Program-made: the position numbers and the translations under genes
Part shown: piece after piece, positions 11,899 through 23,290 of the stretch
How positions within the stretch are numbered: position 1 is the stretch's first letter
How the letters are laid out: each line of letters begins with the position of its first letter
From: Hanleya hanleyi
Lineage: Eukaryota; Mollusca; Polyplacophora; Lepidopleurida; Hanleyidae
Direction: 5' to 3'
Assembly: GCA_036873755.1 (NCBI GenBank)
Contig: JAVTVY010019050.1
Location: 1-64,000 of the forward strand
DNA length: 64,000 nucleotides
Notes under the pieces: generated by a model
The model's database searches: none
What the model saw: only the letters and a program-made list of their open reading frames with translations
Told to the model about the DNA's origin: nothing

Positions 11899-13020
11899 AT
11901 AATAGAGAAGAAAAGCAACTCTGAGTAGGGATGACAATTTCATTCTGTATATTTCGCTATTAGTTATAGCATCTTCAGCAGTGAACAAAGTTACAAACAG
12001 CTCCATACGCACAGTATATATACAATTACAACAAATATAAGGGAAGTGGGAAGAGGTGCCGACATACTGACTGCGTCACATGACTTCACAGAATAATGTG
12101 ATCTTATAGCCAATACGCATTTATGAATAGGTAAGCCAGTAAATTATGTCTGTCAGGTTGGACGGATATTAAAATGCCGTCATTTTAAGAAATTGTTAGA
12201 TGTTAAGCCATAACCTGATAGTGATCTACAAATTGTGTGATTCAGGTGATACAATACACACTCTAATTGAGGAAAACAATACATAATCTGCTTATTTGGC
12301 AAGAACTAAGGAAACTGTACATAAATGAATATAAAGTATGGTGATATACATGTAGTGGGTATGTACCTACATTGAATATTTCTACATGTCATGAAGTTTG
12401 GATAAGGACTGTCATTTTAAGTTAATATAGGTATAATTTTCTTGGCAATCCACATCAGAATTGATGGAAACCTACAAATGTTGTAACTCGCATGAAAATA
12501 TACAATTATGAAAAAGGCGAGTAACAACATTTGTAGGTTTCCATCAACTCTGATGTGGATTGCAAAGAAAATTATACCTATATTATCTTAAAATGACAAT
12601 CCTTATCCAAACTTTGTGACATGTAGCAATGTAGGTACCTACCCACTAAATCGCCAAACTTTACTCATTTGTGTACAGTCTACTTAGTTCTTGCCAAATA
12701 AGCAGATTATGTATTGTTTTCATCAATTAGAGCGTGTATTGTATCACCTGAATCACACCATTTGTAGATCGCTGTTAGGTTATCGCTTAACGTTTAACAA
12801 TTTCTGGAAATTACAGCATTTTAATATCTGTCCAACCTGACAGACATAATTGACTGCCTTACCTATTCATAAATGTGTATTGGCTAAGATCACATATACT
12901 GTGCGTATGGAGCTGTTTGTAACTTTGTTCATTGCTGAAGATGCTATAACTAATAGCGAAATATACAGAATGAAATTGTCATCCCTACTCAGAGTTGCTT
13001 TTCTTCTCTATTATTGGAAA
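11899..13020. mobile_element. Foldback element / long imperfect palindrome
   Basis: The left arm (11899-12490) and right arm (12518-13020) are reverse complements over almost their whole length. Paired examples are GAAAAGCAACTCTGAGTAGG with its complement near 13000, and CCACATCAGAATTGATGG with 12540-12560. The centre is a 27-bp spacer at 12491-12517 flanked by GTAACTCG/CGAGTAAC. The left arm has about 65 bp (12031-12095) missing from the right. There is no transposase frame; this is a foldback transposon or an inverted duplication. Confidence 0.85.
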
Positions 13021-13039
13021 TTCATCAGTGGTTCCAATG

Positions 13040-13270
13040 GATTACTTCAATTAGATATACATGTAAAAATTTCCCAGGTGGAATGTGCCATGTAGCAGGT
13101 ATGTAGAAGTTCCACTTCAAAAATCTTTCTACTTTTTCAGTTCAAAAAATAATTATCAACAGTTGTAACAATGCTGTCAAAATGCAACGCGTTGTGCAAT
13201 TTCACATATCGAGTTTCAAATAAAACAAAAAATTGAGCATTAACTGAGTGATAAATGAGTGATATTTAAA
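13040..13270 (+). repeat. Dispersed repeat (pair with 40.56-40.83 kb)
   Basis: Shares GTAGAAGTTCCACTTCAAAA, TTTCTACTTTTTCAGT and TTATCAACAGTTGTAAC with 40620-40830, same strand. No coding content is recognised. Confidence 0.75.
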
Positions 13271-13571
13271 CTAAAGTCATGAGAATTTCATATATTTAAA
13301 AAAATGTCCATTTGGCTTTCAAGGGATGTGAATTATAACACTGGTTACATTCCAGTTCAGCAAAACAGTATTGCTTTTCTCTGATTCAGAAGCAAATTTC
13401 CATTTTTTGTGAAAACAAAATCCCCCCTCTCATCCCAGCATCTCTGATGTGCAGGATGACAGGGATTCTTTGAGTATACAATGCCGAGGCCTTGAGGGGT
13501 CACACAGCATATCTATCCAGCGAACAGCTGATAACGTGATCTACAACGAGAATCTCGTACGGTCGCCCAGG

Positions 13572-13581
13572 TCTATATAAG
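13572..13581 (+). promoter_or_regulatory. TATA box in the left inverted terminal repeat
   Basis: CTATATAAG lies inside the left copy of the DIRS-like terminal repeat and is conserved at 16299-16308 (minus) in the right copy, as expected for a promoter duplicated in the ends. Confidence 0.45.
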
Positions 13582-14732
13582 ACCTGACCACCCCATACAA
13601 CGCATCACTTTAACGCATAAACCAAACTCTGTTGGCAGTTAAATATATAACAAGGGTGGGTAGACCAACAGGTTAATTACCAATGAACCTGTTCAGAAAA
13701 CACAATGGGTGGGTGTGACCCTCAAGGCATCGACCTTGTATACTCAAAGAATCCCTCTCGTCCTGCACATCAGGATTCTTTTTCGTATGGCCTCGGCCTA
13801 TCAGGGTCGCACAGCATATTCAAAGAACTGACAACAGACTCTCATTGAAAGTCAAGATAAATCCATGTAACCGATTTACTTTTCAGCTTGAACCCTGTTC
13901 ATAATCTGTTACACTTCACTTCAATCAAGTCAAAACAGTCGACGCAAACAAATTCTCTGCTAGAAATTTATGATAGAATAGAATTTTATAATGTCTTGCA
14001 CGGACAGTCCTTTTCAGCTTGCAGCCGATGTCAGAGCTCCTCTGAAGAAGCGAGCTTTAATTAGTATTAATACCCGATAGGGACAAAACTTCACATAGCC
14101 AACATGAAATCATACATGACGTAACTGGCTTAAATGTCTTCAATGAAATCAACAATTGATCCAATTTACGTTTGGGCCGTGTCCGTTTTGAATACTCCAT
14201 CAATGTCTTCAAGACACAAATGTTGTCATCATTAAACTTATTGAATTCCAGTCTTGGAATGAGACTTTGGACGCGCGGTCTTCAAAACATAATATATAAT
14301 ATAACACACCATCTCCTGTTTACATGTAGATAATCTCATATTTGAATCTGTAAAGGCATGAAAAGCCTATACTCTAAGAGCCTTCACTAAAGCTAGTACA
14401 TGTACTGCAACCAATTCAATGTAATATTTTTCTCGGAAATAGTCTCCATGGGAACTAAGGTTCATAGAAAATTTAAAACAGAAACGTTCCACATAGTGAA
14501 ATATCTAGGCTTCAGAGGTGAAGAATCGAAACCTCCTTTCACCAAACTTTCAACTAAGTCTGGAGATATCTGAAAATAAAAAATATTTGAGGGTCTGCAT
14601 AAACATAGACCGATGCGTGTTAACTTCACTATATAATGAAGAACCAGCGAGTTCTTCTCTGTGTATAATAATACTGCCGGTTGGTGGATTCTCGCTAAGA
14701 TTTGGCGATAAATTTGGTGGCTTGTAGTGAGA

Positions 14733-15149
14733 CTAAGAGTGTCTTCCATATATGACACAGGTGACTAATCTCAGTCTTTTCCCCATGGGATGAACCTTGT
14801 CTGTGCCAGGCGGTGCCAGGAAATCTGAAGTGTGAGCAAATCCAACAGGTAGGTCTATTAGCATTCCCGCCCGCTGCGGGAACCAGAGTTGTGTAGGCCA
14901 AAGTGGAACTACGACTACAGCTCTCCAAACCTGGTCGTTGTACAGCTTTGACAAGACCCAAGGCAGGAACCTGAAAGGAGGAAACCAGTATGGTTGATAT
15001 TCTGACCATGAGTATGCAATGAATCTATCAAAAAAAACCCAAGGGTTATGTGTAACCCGGCAGCTCGCCGTTTTGGGTTTTGTCAATAACCTGCAGCTTC
15101 GCATTAAGATCGAACCCTTCAGGTTGCACATCACTGGCAATGACAACAC
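14733..15149 (-). pseudogene. DIRS-like pol fragment (RNase H region end)
   Basis: A 138-codon open frame reads FFDRFIAYSWSEYQPYWFPPF, then VVVVPLWPTQLWFP, GMLIDLPV and PPGTDKVHPMG. A P-[LM]-W-P-x-Q-x-W-[FY] block followed by an ML..LP block is a signature I know from the stretch between RNase H and recombinase domains of DIRS-type pol. The upstream RT and downstream recombinase are missing. It lies between inverted terminal repeats on the correct strand. Family assignment is from memory and moderately certain. Confidence 0.5.
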
Positions 15150-16002
15150 ATATTGTTATAAAAATTTGACTTCTTTGTAGGTGATGTTGAAGTTGGATTG
15201 AAAGATGAACTATATTATAAAACTTGAAATAACGATTACCTTTTTTTCAAGCAGTAAATTATTCTAAGTCCAGCCTAAACAAAAAACATTAACCTTCCAG
15301 CTTGAGTCTAACGTTGTGCTAAACATAAAAACTTAACCGGACACAGACACCAACACCGCCACTTTCCCCCTCTCTCTCCCAATACCTCGCCTACTTCGTA
15401 TACGGCGAGCTAAAGAGGGGTCTGGACCCCAAGAGGCTTACTGATCAAACAGATGATTGAGCCTTGTAATGAATAAATCAATGTCTGGTTTTAACATTCA
15501 TTCTGTTGAACCATTAAAATTTCTGGATAACATATCTGTTTTGATATTATTCACTCTGTGAATAAATCTGGCACTAATTTTTATTTGATGATTATCAATA
15601 AACTCATATATTGACACTGTTAATTTTTATAGCATGAAGATTCGGCTTTGTTCCTCCAGAACGATTAATGTAACACACCGTTAATATTATCTGACATAAT
15701 CTGGATATGTCTATCAGTGAAATGAAATACAGAGACCTTGATGCAAAAGAAGTGCTAGTAACTCTAGCTCATTTATCAAGTACATGTAACTTATACAACT
15801 TCGGATACAACGAGTCAACTCCCAAGTTTTCCTTGGACAACAAGCAAATCTGCTTCCGCCATGTTTTACCGACTGCTCCGGACCACGTGGTCCAACATGG
15901 CCCGTATTATTCTCGGCACTGCGAGATTTTTTCCAAGGCGCTTTTTTCTTGCCTTTTAAATTAAATGCAGTATTTTCAGTTTAGGTGCTGGTAGCATCCT
16001 TC

Positions 16003-16143
16003 TTCCTGCTGGTGGCACTTTTATCAGACTTGTCCACAGTCTCTGGTAGAGACATTATAGCATGGACATCGTCTTTGTCAAAACCCTTAAACTGGGGCAA
16101 AGAGTTCTCTGACTCAGACATTTCGTCAGAACGAAATACATCG
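16003..16143 (-). CDS. Short N-terminal frame of DIRS-like ORF1 (putative)
   Basis: The first ATG downstream of the right terminal-repeat TATA box (about 155 bp) opens 46 codons reading MSESENSLPQFKGFDKDDVH... to a TAA at about 16003. It is acidic then Lys/Ser/Thr-rich. Basic residues (KGKKKAPWKKSR) continue in the same frame after the stop, so the stop may be a decay mutation. A Gag-like role is only inferred from position. Confidence 0.3.
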
Positions 16144-16421
16144 TTCAACTCGTACTGCACTTGCTAAAGCAGGGCTCAGAAACCTGTGAGATTTGCACAG
16201 AGGCATTTACAAAATTTCAGTCATTCACAATGACTTACCGATCCACGCTGTCTGTCGCGTGATAGAAAAAGATACGTTGTATGGGGTAGTGGTCGGGTCT
16301 TATATAGGCCTGGGCAACCGTACCGTACGAGACTCTTGTTGTAGATCATGTTGTCAGCTGACCGCTGGATAGATATGCTGTGTGACCTCGATAGGCCGAG
16401 GCCATACGAAAAAGAATCTTA

Positions 16422-17247
16422 TTTTGAGATGCAAAAATGCGTCTTCATGATTCGCCAACACCACCAAAATCTTGTCAGTCCTTTGCCTATCTTGCAAGAT
16501 CATTATACCCAAATTTCATGGAAATCAAACACGTTGTTCAGAAGATATGATGTTACACATGTTTACCTACATTCATGTCTATAGCACCACCAAGTGAAGA
16601 CCAAATGCCACGAAAAACAAGCAGCTGTGAAATCTAAAGCCCTAGGGAGATGGCACATAAGAGTTCAATGAAAAAAACTTTAATCATGATAATGGTTATG
16701 GAGGTTTTAACATTAAGTCAGATAATTGAGATTTTTCATTTGAATGGCAATTTGGTTCGCACCGAAAGGGAATTATTATGTCGGCAATCCTATATTCATG
16801 CTTGGCGACCTAGAATAGAACAGTTTTTAAATATTACTCCAAGCGAATTGGTAAATTTTCATTTCACGAAAAACTTTTTTTTTGAGACGCAAACAACTTG
16901 CCTTTATAGTTATGCCAGCTACACCAAAACATTTTCAGCACATTGACCATCCTTCAAGATCATTGTAATAGAATTTCAAAGAAATCAGACAAGCCGTTCA
17001 GACGAAATTGTCAGAGAAAGGTTTATGTATGCTCTGACTACAACGCCACTTAGTGGTGAGCAGCGGGTATCTAAACACAACCAGACAAATTTCCCAGACC
17101 TAAGGAGATAGCACACAAAGTCTGACCCGAAAATATTTAACGGTTTCAGAGATATTCACGTTTAAAGTCGCGGCGGCGGATCCGGCGGAGCCTTTTCTCA
17201 TTAAAACATAAGAGCATCCACTTTGTGGTAATGCTCTAATTCATGGT
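16422..17247 (+). mobile_element. Repeat ending in GGCGGCGG and an AGAGCAT hairpin (copy 1)
   Basis: Shares with 43860-44762 the phrases ACACCACCAAAA, TATACCCAAATTTCA, CTACAGCGCCA.CTAGTG, CCTAGGGAGATAGC and the terminal GGCGGCGG...ACATAAGAGCATC-CACTTTGTGG-AATGCTCT. The last part forms a hairpin with a 7-bp stem (17211-17217 with 17231-17237). It starts directly where the DIRS-like terminal repeat ends. Non-coding; class unknown. Confidence 0.7.
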
Positions 17248-17249
17248 AG

Positions 17250-17764
17250 TGAATCAATCTTTCTGATCTGGATTTTAGCATGACAGCTGGCTTGAAACAA
17301 TTACCATATGCATGTGTAAAAAATGACTACATGAAATGTGGTTATAGTGATTATGCTAATGAAAATAAAATAAAAATCGGTAAATGTATTATTGCAATAG
17401 GACTCTGATTGTGGTTGCTCTGGTTGTGCAAGAGACATTCCAGGACACTGGAAGAATTGACTTCAAAACAATAGTTTTTTTCTGCTTTTCTTTCTATATT
17501 ATTGATTAAAGGAAATAAATTCTCCATGGACAGCTGTCTACTGAATGTTGAATTTGTCTCCCAAGAGCATATTGGGAGTTATTATCACAGTTGACTAACT
17601 TTGATGGTAGATATCTAAGTATGCTTTCAATAAGTAGTTGAAATCTGTTCAAATCAAATTTTTTACAAGTCAATTTTTTGTTATTGTTATTATTTTTTGT
17701 TCCTCTCTTGTAAAATAAAGTCATTCCCATTGATGTGAAGCTGAACAAAACTAAAGTTACAAAA
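17250..17764. other. Intergenic, no gene seen
   Basis: AT-rich sequence; the open frame 17506-17748 (-) has homopolymer character and no domain. Confidence 0.5.
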
Positions 17765-17765
17765 G

Positions 17766-18780
17766 TTTTTTACCCCTCGGCCATTTTGGCCTCGGGGTAT
17801 TGTCGTTGCCATGTACGTCCGTCCATCCGTCTGTCCGTCCGTCCATTAACACATTTTAGGCAAAACCGCTTGAGATACAACCACCAAATTTTCAACACTT
17901 ATTTATCTAGTGCTAAGTCAGATGCCTATTGAAAGTGGCTTCCCTCGGCCCATATTTTACAGAGTTGTGCCCCTTTACAGATATATTAATTTCTATTTCT
18001 GTCCTATATGCCTGAATATAACCAACTATATCTGCAGAACTGTGTTTGGTATAGCTACTATATTTTGGAAACTTATTTATATTGTTGTATTCTGCAAGCC
18101 AACAAGGATTACTTGCCTCGGCTTATGGAGGTATTCCCCTTTTGGATGTAATAATCTTCGATTTTGTTATCTGTAGTTGAATGTACAAGTTATATCTGCA
18201 GATCTGTGTTCAGTACAGCTTATTCATCTCGGTTCTTATTTTACAGTAGTGCTAAGTCAGACGCCTATCGAAAGTGGCCTATACTTTACAGAGTTATGCC
18301 CCTTTACTGATATATTAATTCCTATTTTTGTCCTGTATGCCTAAATGTAACCAACTATATCTGCAGAACTGTGTTCGGTATAGCTACTATATTTTGGAAA
18401 CTTATTTATATTGTTGTATTCTACAAGCTCAGCTTATGGAGTTATGCCTCTTTCGGATGTAATAATCTGCAATTTTGTTATCTGTAGCTGAATGTACAAG
18501 AGAAATCTGCAGATCCATGTTCGGTACAGCTTATTCGTCTCGGGTCTTATTTTACAGAGTGCTAAGTCAGACGCCTATGGCAAGCGCAAGTGGCTCCCCT
18601 CGACCCATACTTTACAGAGTTATGCCCCTTTACAGATATATAATTTTTTCTATTTCTGTCCTATATGCCTGAATGTAACCATCTACCGGTATATCTTGAT
18701 CATCCCACATAGAACTATCTCTTCCCCAATTCACACTACACATGGGTCACAATCACTTGGGGAAAGCCGAGGGGTTTTAG
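17766..18780 (+). mobile_element. Core-repeat element, ~300-bp units, ACCCCTCGGC/GCCGAGGGGT ends
   Basis: Begins TTTTTTACCCCTCGGCC with an immediate hairpin (CCTCGGCCATTTTGGCC), then ATTGTCGTTGCCATGTACGT and a CCGTC-rich microsatellite, then about 2.5 copies of a unit with GTGCTAAGTCAGA.GCCTAT and CTATATCTGCAGAACTGTGT. It ends GCCGAGGGGTTTTAG, the inverse of the start. Ends and head match the elements at 21.80, 23.58 and 61.44 kb, but the core repeat is different. No protein is encoded. Confidence 0.75.
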
Positions 18781-18781
18781 C

Positions 18782-19218
18782 ACGTAGCGTGCAAGATCTA
18801 TGGCGCTACGTTTCGTAACTTGTGTCTAATTCCGCTTAACCCGGGGCTAGGGGCCGTATGCACCCATGTACTTCAAGATCGTCATGGTACTCATATGAAC
18901 AGTCACAATCAAAGCGTGACTGAGATACATCATTCTTTAGATGACGACTTTACAACGAATATAATGGATTAAGAATACTGATCAGCGATACAGATTTGAT
19001 ATTTTTGGAACATCATGATGTCTTGCCGGCATCATTGAAAACTGTTGACCGCTTCTCTCTTGCAGGAAACAAGCCTATGTTTATGTATACCATGATTGTC
19101 TTTTTGAATTTGGTGCTAATACTCTTATATGGAATATGGAATAGGTCTTTGGATTATGGACGCGGATATTCTCTAATGGACGACGGCTGGATTATGAATG
19201 ACGGACTAGACGCTTGTA
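18782..19218 (+). mobile_element. Penelope-like retroelement, 5'-truncated 3' tail (copy 2)
   Basis: Starts at ACGTAGCGTGCAAGATC, three bases after the GCCGAGGGGTTTT end of the preceding element, and ends at GGACTAGACGCTTGTA. Both tail hairpins are intact. The small 3' frame is open here from 19078 (MFMYTMIVFLNLVLILLYG...). Confidence 0.88.
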
Positions 19219-19256
19219 ATTTGATTAGATCAATCTCATGTTTAATTTTCTTCTAG
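19078..19256 (+). CDS. Small 3' open frame of the Penelope-like tail (putative)
   Basis: The first ATG after CTTCTCTCTTGCAG|GAAACAAGCCT opens about 46 element codons starting MFMYTMIVFLNLVLILLYG, a hydrophobic stretch that could span a membrane, followed by an acidic Asp/Gly-rich tail; the stop lies in flanking DNA (19256). The frame is open in the 34.78, 47.04 and 50.48 kb copies, but broken in the 6.95 and 41.7 kb copies. The pyrimidine tract plus CAG just before it resembles a 3' splice site. Whether it is translated is unknown. Confidence 0.25.
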
Positions 19257-19359
19257 AAGCTGATCTCTGACATAGAAAAAGAGAGAAAAAAATGAAGAAT
19301 AGGCTTAAAAAAAGAAAAAAATATTTGAATAAATTCCAATAATTGATTGGAAATATATG

Positions 19360-20235
19360 AGGGATCTACCATCAAATATCCCACAAGTCAGGCAACTGTG
19401 GTTGTTGTGTTAGGAAATCACCTAATGAATACCATGATAGTTCAGTTAAATGGATGGATCTGAAATGCCCCAAAATTGCCTCCGATGGCTCTCAGAGCAC
19501 CGCGAGGGATCTACCATCAAATATCCCACAAGTCAGGCAACTATGGTTGTTGTGTTAGGAAATCACCTAATGAATACCATGATAGTTCAGTTAAATGGAT
19601 GGATCTGAAATGCCCCAAAATTGCCTCCGATGGCTCTCAGAGCACCGCGAGGGATCTACCATCAAATATCCCACAAGTCAGGTAACTGTGGTTGTTGTGT
19701 TAGGAAATCACCTAATGAATACCATGATAGTTCAGTTAAATGGATGGATCTGAAATGCCCCAAAATTGCCTCCGATGGCTCTCAGAGCACCGCGAGGGAT
19801 CTACCATCAAATATCCCACAAGTCGGGCAACTGTGGTTGTTGTGTTAGGAAATCACCTAATGAATACCATGATAGTTCAGTTAAATGGATGGATCTGAAA
19901 TGCCCCAAAATTGCCTCCGATGGCTCTCAGAGCACCGCGAGGGATCTACCATCAAATATCCCACAAGTCGGGCAACTGTGGTTGTTGTGTTAGGAAATCA
20001 CCTAATGAATACCATGATAGTTCAGTTAAATGGATGGATCTGAAATGCCCCAAAATTGCCTCCGATGGCTCTCAGAGCACCGCGAGGGATCTACCATCAA
20101 ATATCCCACAAGCCAGGCAACTGTGGTTGTTGTGTTAGGAAATCACCTAATGAATACCATGATAGTTCAGTTAAATGGATGGATCTAAAATGCTCCAAAA
20201 TTGCCTCCGATAGCTCTCAGAGCACCGCGAGGTCT
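19360..20235 (+). repeat. 145-bp satellite, six copies
   Basis: Unit starts GGGATCTACCATCAAATATC and ends CTCTCAGAGCACCGCGA. Copies begin at about 19360, 19505, 19650, 19795, 19940 and 20085, with only a few substitutions between them (for example CAAGTCAGG/CAAGTCGGG/CAAGCCAGG). The period is not a multiple of three, so the ~75-codon frames repeated through it are artefacts. Confidence 0.95.
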
Positions 20236-20920
20236 TTGTCGGCTGGGGCCCCCGCCTCAAATGGCTAGGAGTCTCTTTCCCCCATGCCCCTTTGGATTCC
20301 TGACTAGGGATCTGGCAAGCAATTTAGCATGCCGAGTTACAAAGTTTCAGTGGTGGGGCAAGGATGAATCTTCCTTGTGTTTTTATAGGCTGCGTTAGTG
20401 AGCTTGGCACATTTCTGGTGAATCCAAAAGTTGCATACAGTGCATTGAATAGTTTTTCAAACATCAGAATCTGAGTCACATACTGGGCAAATATCACTCA
20501 CCCTGTGCTGCGTGGCACTTGCAGTTGTGCCATTATCCACCAAAGCTTGTAGGTCTTTGCTAATGCAAGTGGTGCCCCCATTAGTAGGTTTAGGTAAATT
20601 TTGTGGGCCAAGCCATTCTGAATGTGTTAAATTTCACCATAGGTCACAGTAGTTAAAAAAAACATTTCCCAACCGCCCTACCCACATTAGTAAAACAGGG
20701 TCGGGTTACGCCCAACACATATTTTTAAGGATGGCCTAAGCGATGTTAGATTTCTGTGTAGCATGACTGCCCGGTTATTGGACATTTTTGTGAACAGGAG
20801 TCTGCAGGTCGGCCATGCAACCATGTATTAAATGGCCAGATAAGTACATTGGATACAAGATTATATCTGAAACGCAGGGACCATTCACGGTATGTCATTA
20901 TGGCATGCCACGTTCAGTCA
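20236..20920. other. Intergenic, no gene seen
   Basis: No domain-bearing frame. A short phrase GACTGCCCGGTTATTGGACA (about 20765) recurs inverted near 49440-49470, suggesting an old dispersed repeat. Confidence 0.45.
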
Positions 20921-20922
20921 GT

Positions 20923-21797
20923 TCAGTGGTAACACTTGGAAGGATAAAGATGACAAAAGTAGAGTATACATATATCAAGTCCATTGTTATATACATGAAA
21001 GCAACAATAAATAAATCTACCAATAGCAATAGATAGCTCTGGTGAAAGATTAAGAAATAATTTAAATATATCATGCAAACTTAGATCAAGAACAGAAGGT
21101 TCAAGTTGTATTATAGGAGGCATTACTTGACGCCTTTGTGGTTTGTAGAGAGGGCATTCAAGGAGGAAGTGCCACTCCTCGTCAATTTTGTTAAGGGTAC
21201 AATGTTTACAAAGCTGACATGGTAAAGGTGTCTTACATGTAGAATAACGTCCTCTTTCTATTGCCAAGTCAGTAGTACTTAATCTGAGGGCGGTTAGAGA
21301 TGTTTGTAATTTAAGATCTTTCAGAACGAGGAGATAGGGGGAGAATTCTAGTTTGGTTTTAATTTGACCATATGTTCTAAGTTTGCTGTCTGGTGATGTA
21401 CATTTTAGAAGTATCTCGTTGAATGTGTCTGTTAATTTAGTGTTTAGAGTTTGTTTCAAAACTTTGTTTGATGGGCGAAAAGTATCGATGTAATTTGAAA
21501 GGTTAAGTGATTGGAAATATATGGTGAATGTTGGAAGACCAACTTGCATGACTGAGGGACTTATCTGATACATAAACTTTATATAGCAAGCGAGAAGGGT
21601 TTAACTCTTCCAGTCGGAGCCAGTAGTTCACCATTTTGATTATAATATCAACAGATGAAGGATATACACCTAGTTCAGCAACTGAACCAATATTGCTTGC
21701 CCTCGCTGGGACATGCAATATAGATTTACAAATTTTTATAGTTGTTAGGTTTGAGAGAAATCTGTCCCAGGAGGCAAATACATGCAAGTCAGGTTGT
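20923..21797 (-). pseudogene. LINE ORF2 C-terminal part
   Basis: Two overlapping frames (21787-21503 and 21573-20923) together read the end of a non-LTR retrotransposon pol: NIGSVAELGVYPSSV and MVNYWLRLEEL, then a Cys-His knuckle CQLCKHCTLNKIDEEWHFLL followed by ECPLY. These are the usual landmarks after the RT domain in jockey/CR1/RTE-X-type LINEs. A frameshift near 21540 separates the frames. The upstream part of the same LINE continues at 23.29-23.58 kb and 25.10-25.43 kb beyond two inserted elements. Confidence 0.75.
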
Positions 21798-23290
21798 TTA
21801 CCCCTCGGACAAAATTTGGCCGAAGGGGTATTGTCGTCGTCATGTACGTCCGTCCGTCTGTCCGTCTGTCCGTCACACCTTTCTCGTTACCAAGATATCT
21901 TTAGAACGACTTACCCTAGGCACACCAAACTTGCAGTGCACATCCATATGCTCATGACCGAGAACCCTATTGAATCTGGACCCGATTGGTTGAAAACTTT
22001 GGCGGCCATCTTTAATTTATGCGAAACCATCACAGCTTTATCGTTACCAAGATATCTTTAGAACGACTTACCCTAGGCTCACCAAACTTGTACTGCACAT
22101 CCATATGCTCATGACCCAGAACCCTATTGAATCTGGACCCGATTGGTTGGAAACTTTCGCGGCCGTATTTAATTTATGCGAAACCATTAATCTTGTGTAT
22201 CTCAGGTACCATTTCACTGTTCAGTATGAAATTTGGTATAGATCATCGATGCATCAAGAAACTTCAAAGGAATGACCAAACCAGTTTCCTTGATTCGGTG
22301 GAAACCTTGACGGCCATCTTTAATTTATGCAAAATCTTTGATATATATCTCTGATACCATTCAAGTGTTCTATACGAAACTTGGTATACAGCATCGATGT
22401 ATCAAGAGACCTGCAATGTATAACCACATCAGTTCCTCTGAGTGGCGGGAAGGATGGATCATCGCTATCTCTGCTACCGTTCAAGTGCTCGATGTAGAAT
22501 TTGGTATACATCATCGATGCATCAATAGACTTACGATAAATGACAGTTCTGGTGTTTCTGATTGGGCGGAAACCTTGATGGCCATCTTTAATTTATGCAA
22601 AAATCTTTAATGATGTATATCTTTGATACATTTCAGTTTTCTATACGAAGTTTGGTATACAGAATTGATGTATCACGAGACTTGCAATGGATAACCACAT
22701 CAGTTCCTCTGAGTGGCGGAAAGGATGGGCGGCCATCTTTAATTTATGCGAAATCATTAATGATCTCTATCTCTGATACCGTTAAAGTGCTCGATGTAAA
22801 ATTTGGTATACATCATCGATGCATCAATAGACTTACGATGAATGACAGTTCTGTTTTTCTGATTGGGTGGAAACCTTGGTGGCCATCTTTAATTTATGCA
22901 AAATCTTTAATGATCTATATCTTTGATACCATTTCAGTGTTCTATATGAAACTTGGTATACAGCATCGATATATCAAGAGACTTGCAATGAATATAACCA
23001 CATCAGTTCATCTGAGTGGCGGGAAGGATGGGTGGCCATCTTTAATTTATGCAAAATCATTAATGATCTCTATCTCGGTCATTGATGCATCAAGAGAGTT
23101 ATGTAATGAATACCAGTTTCTCTGATTGGACGGAAACCTTAGAGGCCATTTCTAATTGCAAAATTTTCCAGAATGTGTATATTTGTCACTTGACTGCTTG
23201 GTGTTCCTGAAATCTTGGTTCATATTGAATATATTATGAATGGCTGGCGCCCAGAGCCGAGGGGTTTTCAGATGCGCAACTTCGTATTTC
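21798..23290 (+). mobile_element. Core-repeat element A, ~150-bp units, inserted in LINE
   Basis: Head TTTACCCCTCGGACAAAATT folds on TTTGGCCGAAGGGG; then GTCGTCATGTACGTCCGTCC, a CCGTC microsatellite, and about nine ~150-bp units with GGCCATCTTTAATTTATGC, CATCGATGCATCAA and CAGTTCCTCTGAGTGG. It closes with GAGCCGAGGGGTTTTCAGAT and GCGCAACTTCGTAT. LINE coding sequence resumes on both sides. Non-autonomous and non-coding. Confidence 0.85.

Larger units (their letters stand above)
13436..16421 (-). mobile_element. Decayed DIRS-like retroelement with inverted terminal repeats
   Basis: About 135 bp at 13478-13612 reappears inverted at 16258-16421; shared words include CACACAGCATATCTATCCAG and GTCTATATAAGACC. 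Inverted rather than direct terminal repeats are typical of DIRS elements. On the minus strand a short N-terminal frame (16143-16003) follows the right repeat, and a RT/RNase H-region fragment (15149-14733) lies further on. No tyrosine recombinase frame is visible, so most of the body is deleted. A partial terminal duplicate lies at 13720-13816. Confidence 0.5.

Noticed and set aside
15707..15964. 85-codon plus-strand frame
   Set aside because: Antisense to the DIRS-like ORF1 region and without a domain.
19360..20235. CRISPR-like array or repeated gene family
   Set aside because: The whole 145-bp unit is repeated with no unique spacers, and the frames shift from unit to unit because 145 is not a multiple of three. 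It is a eukaryotic satellite.
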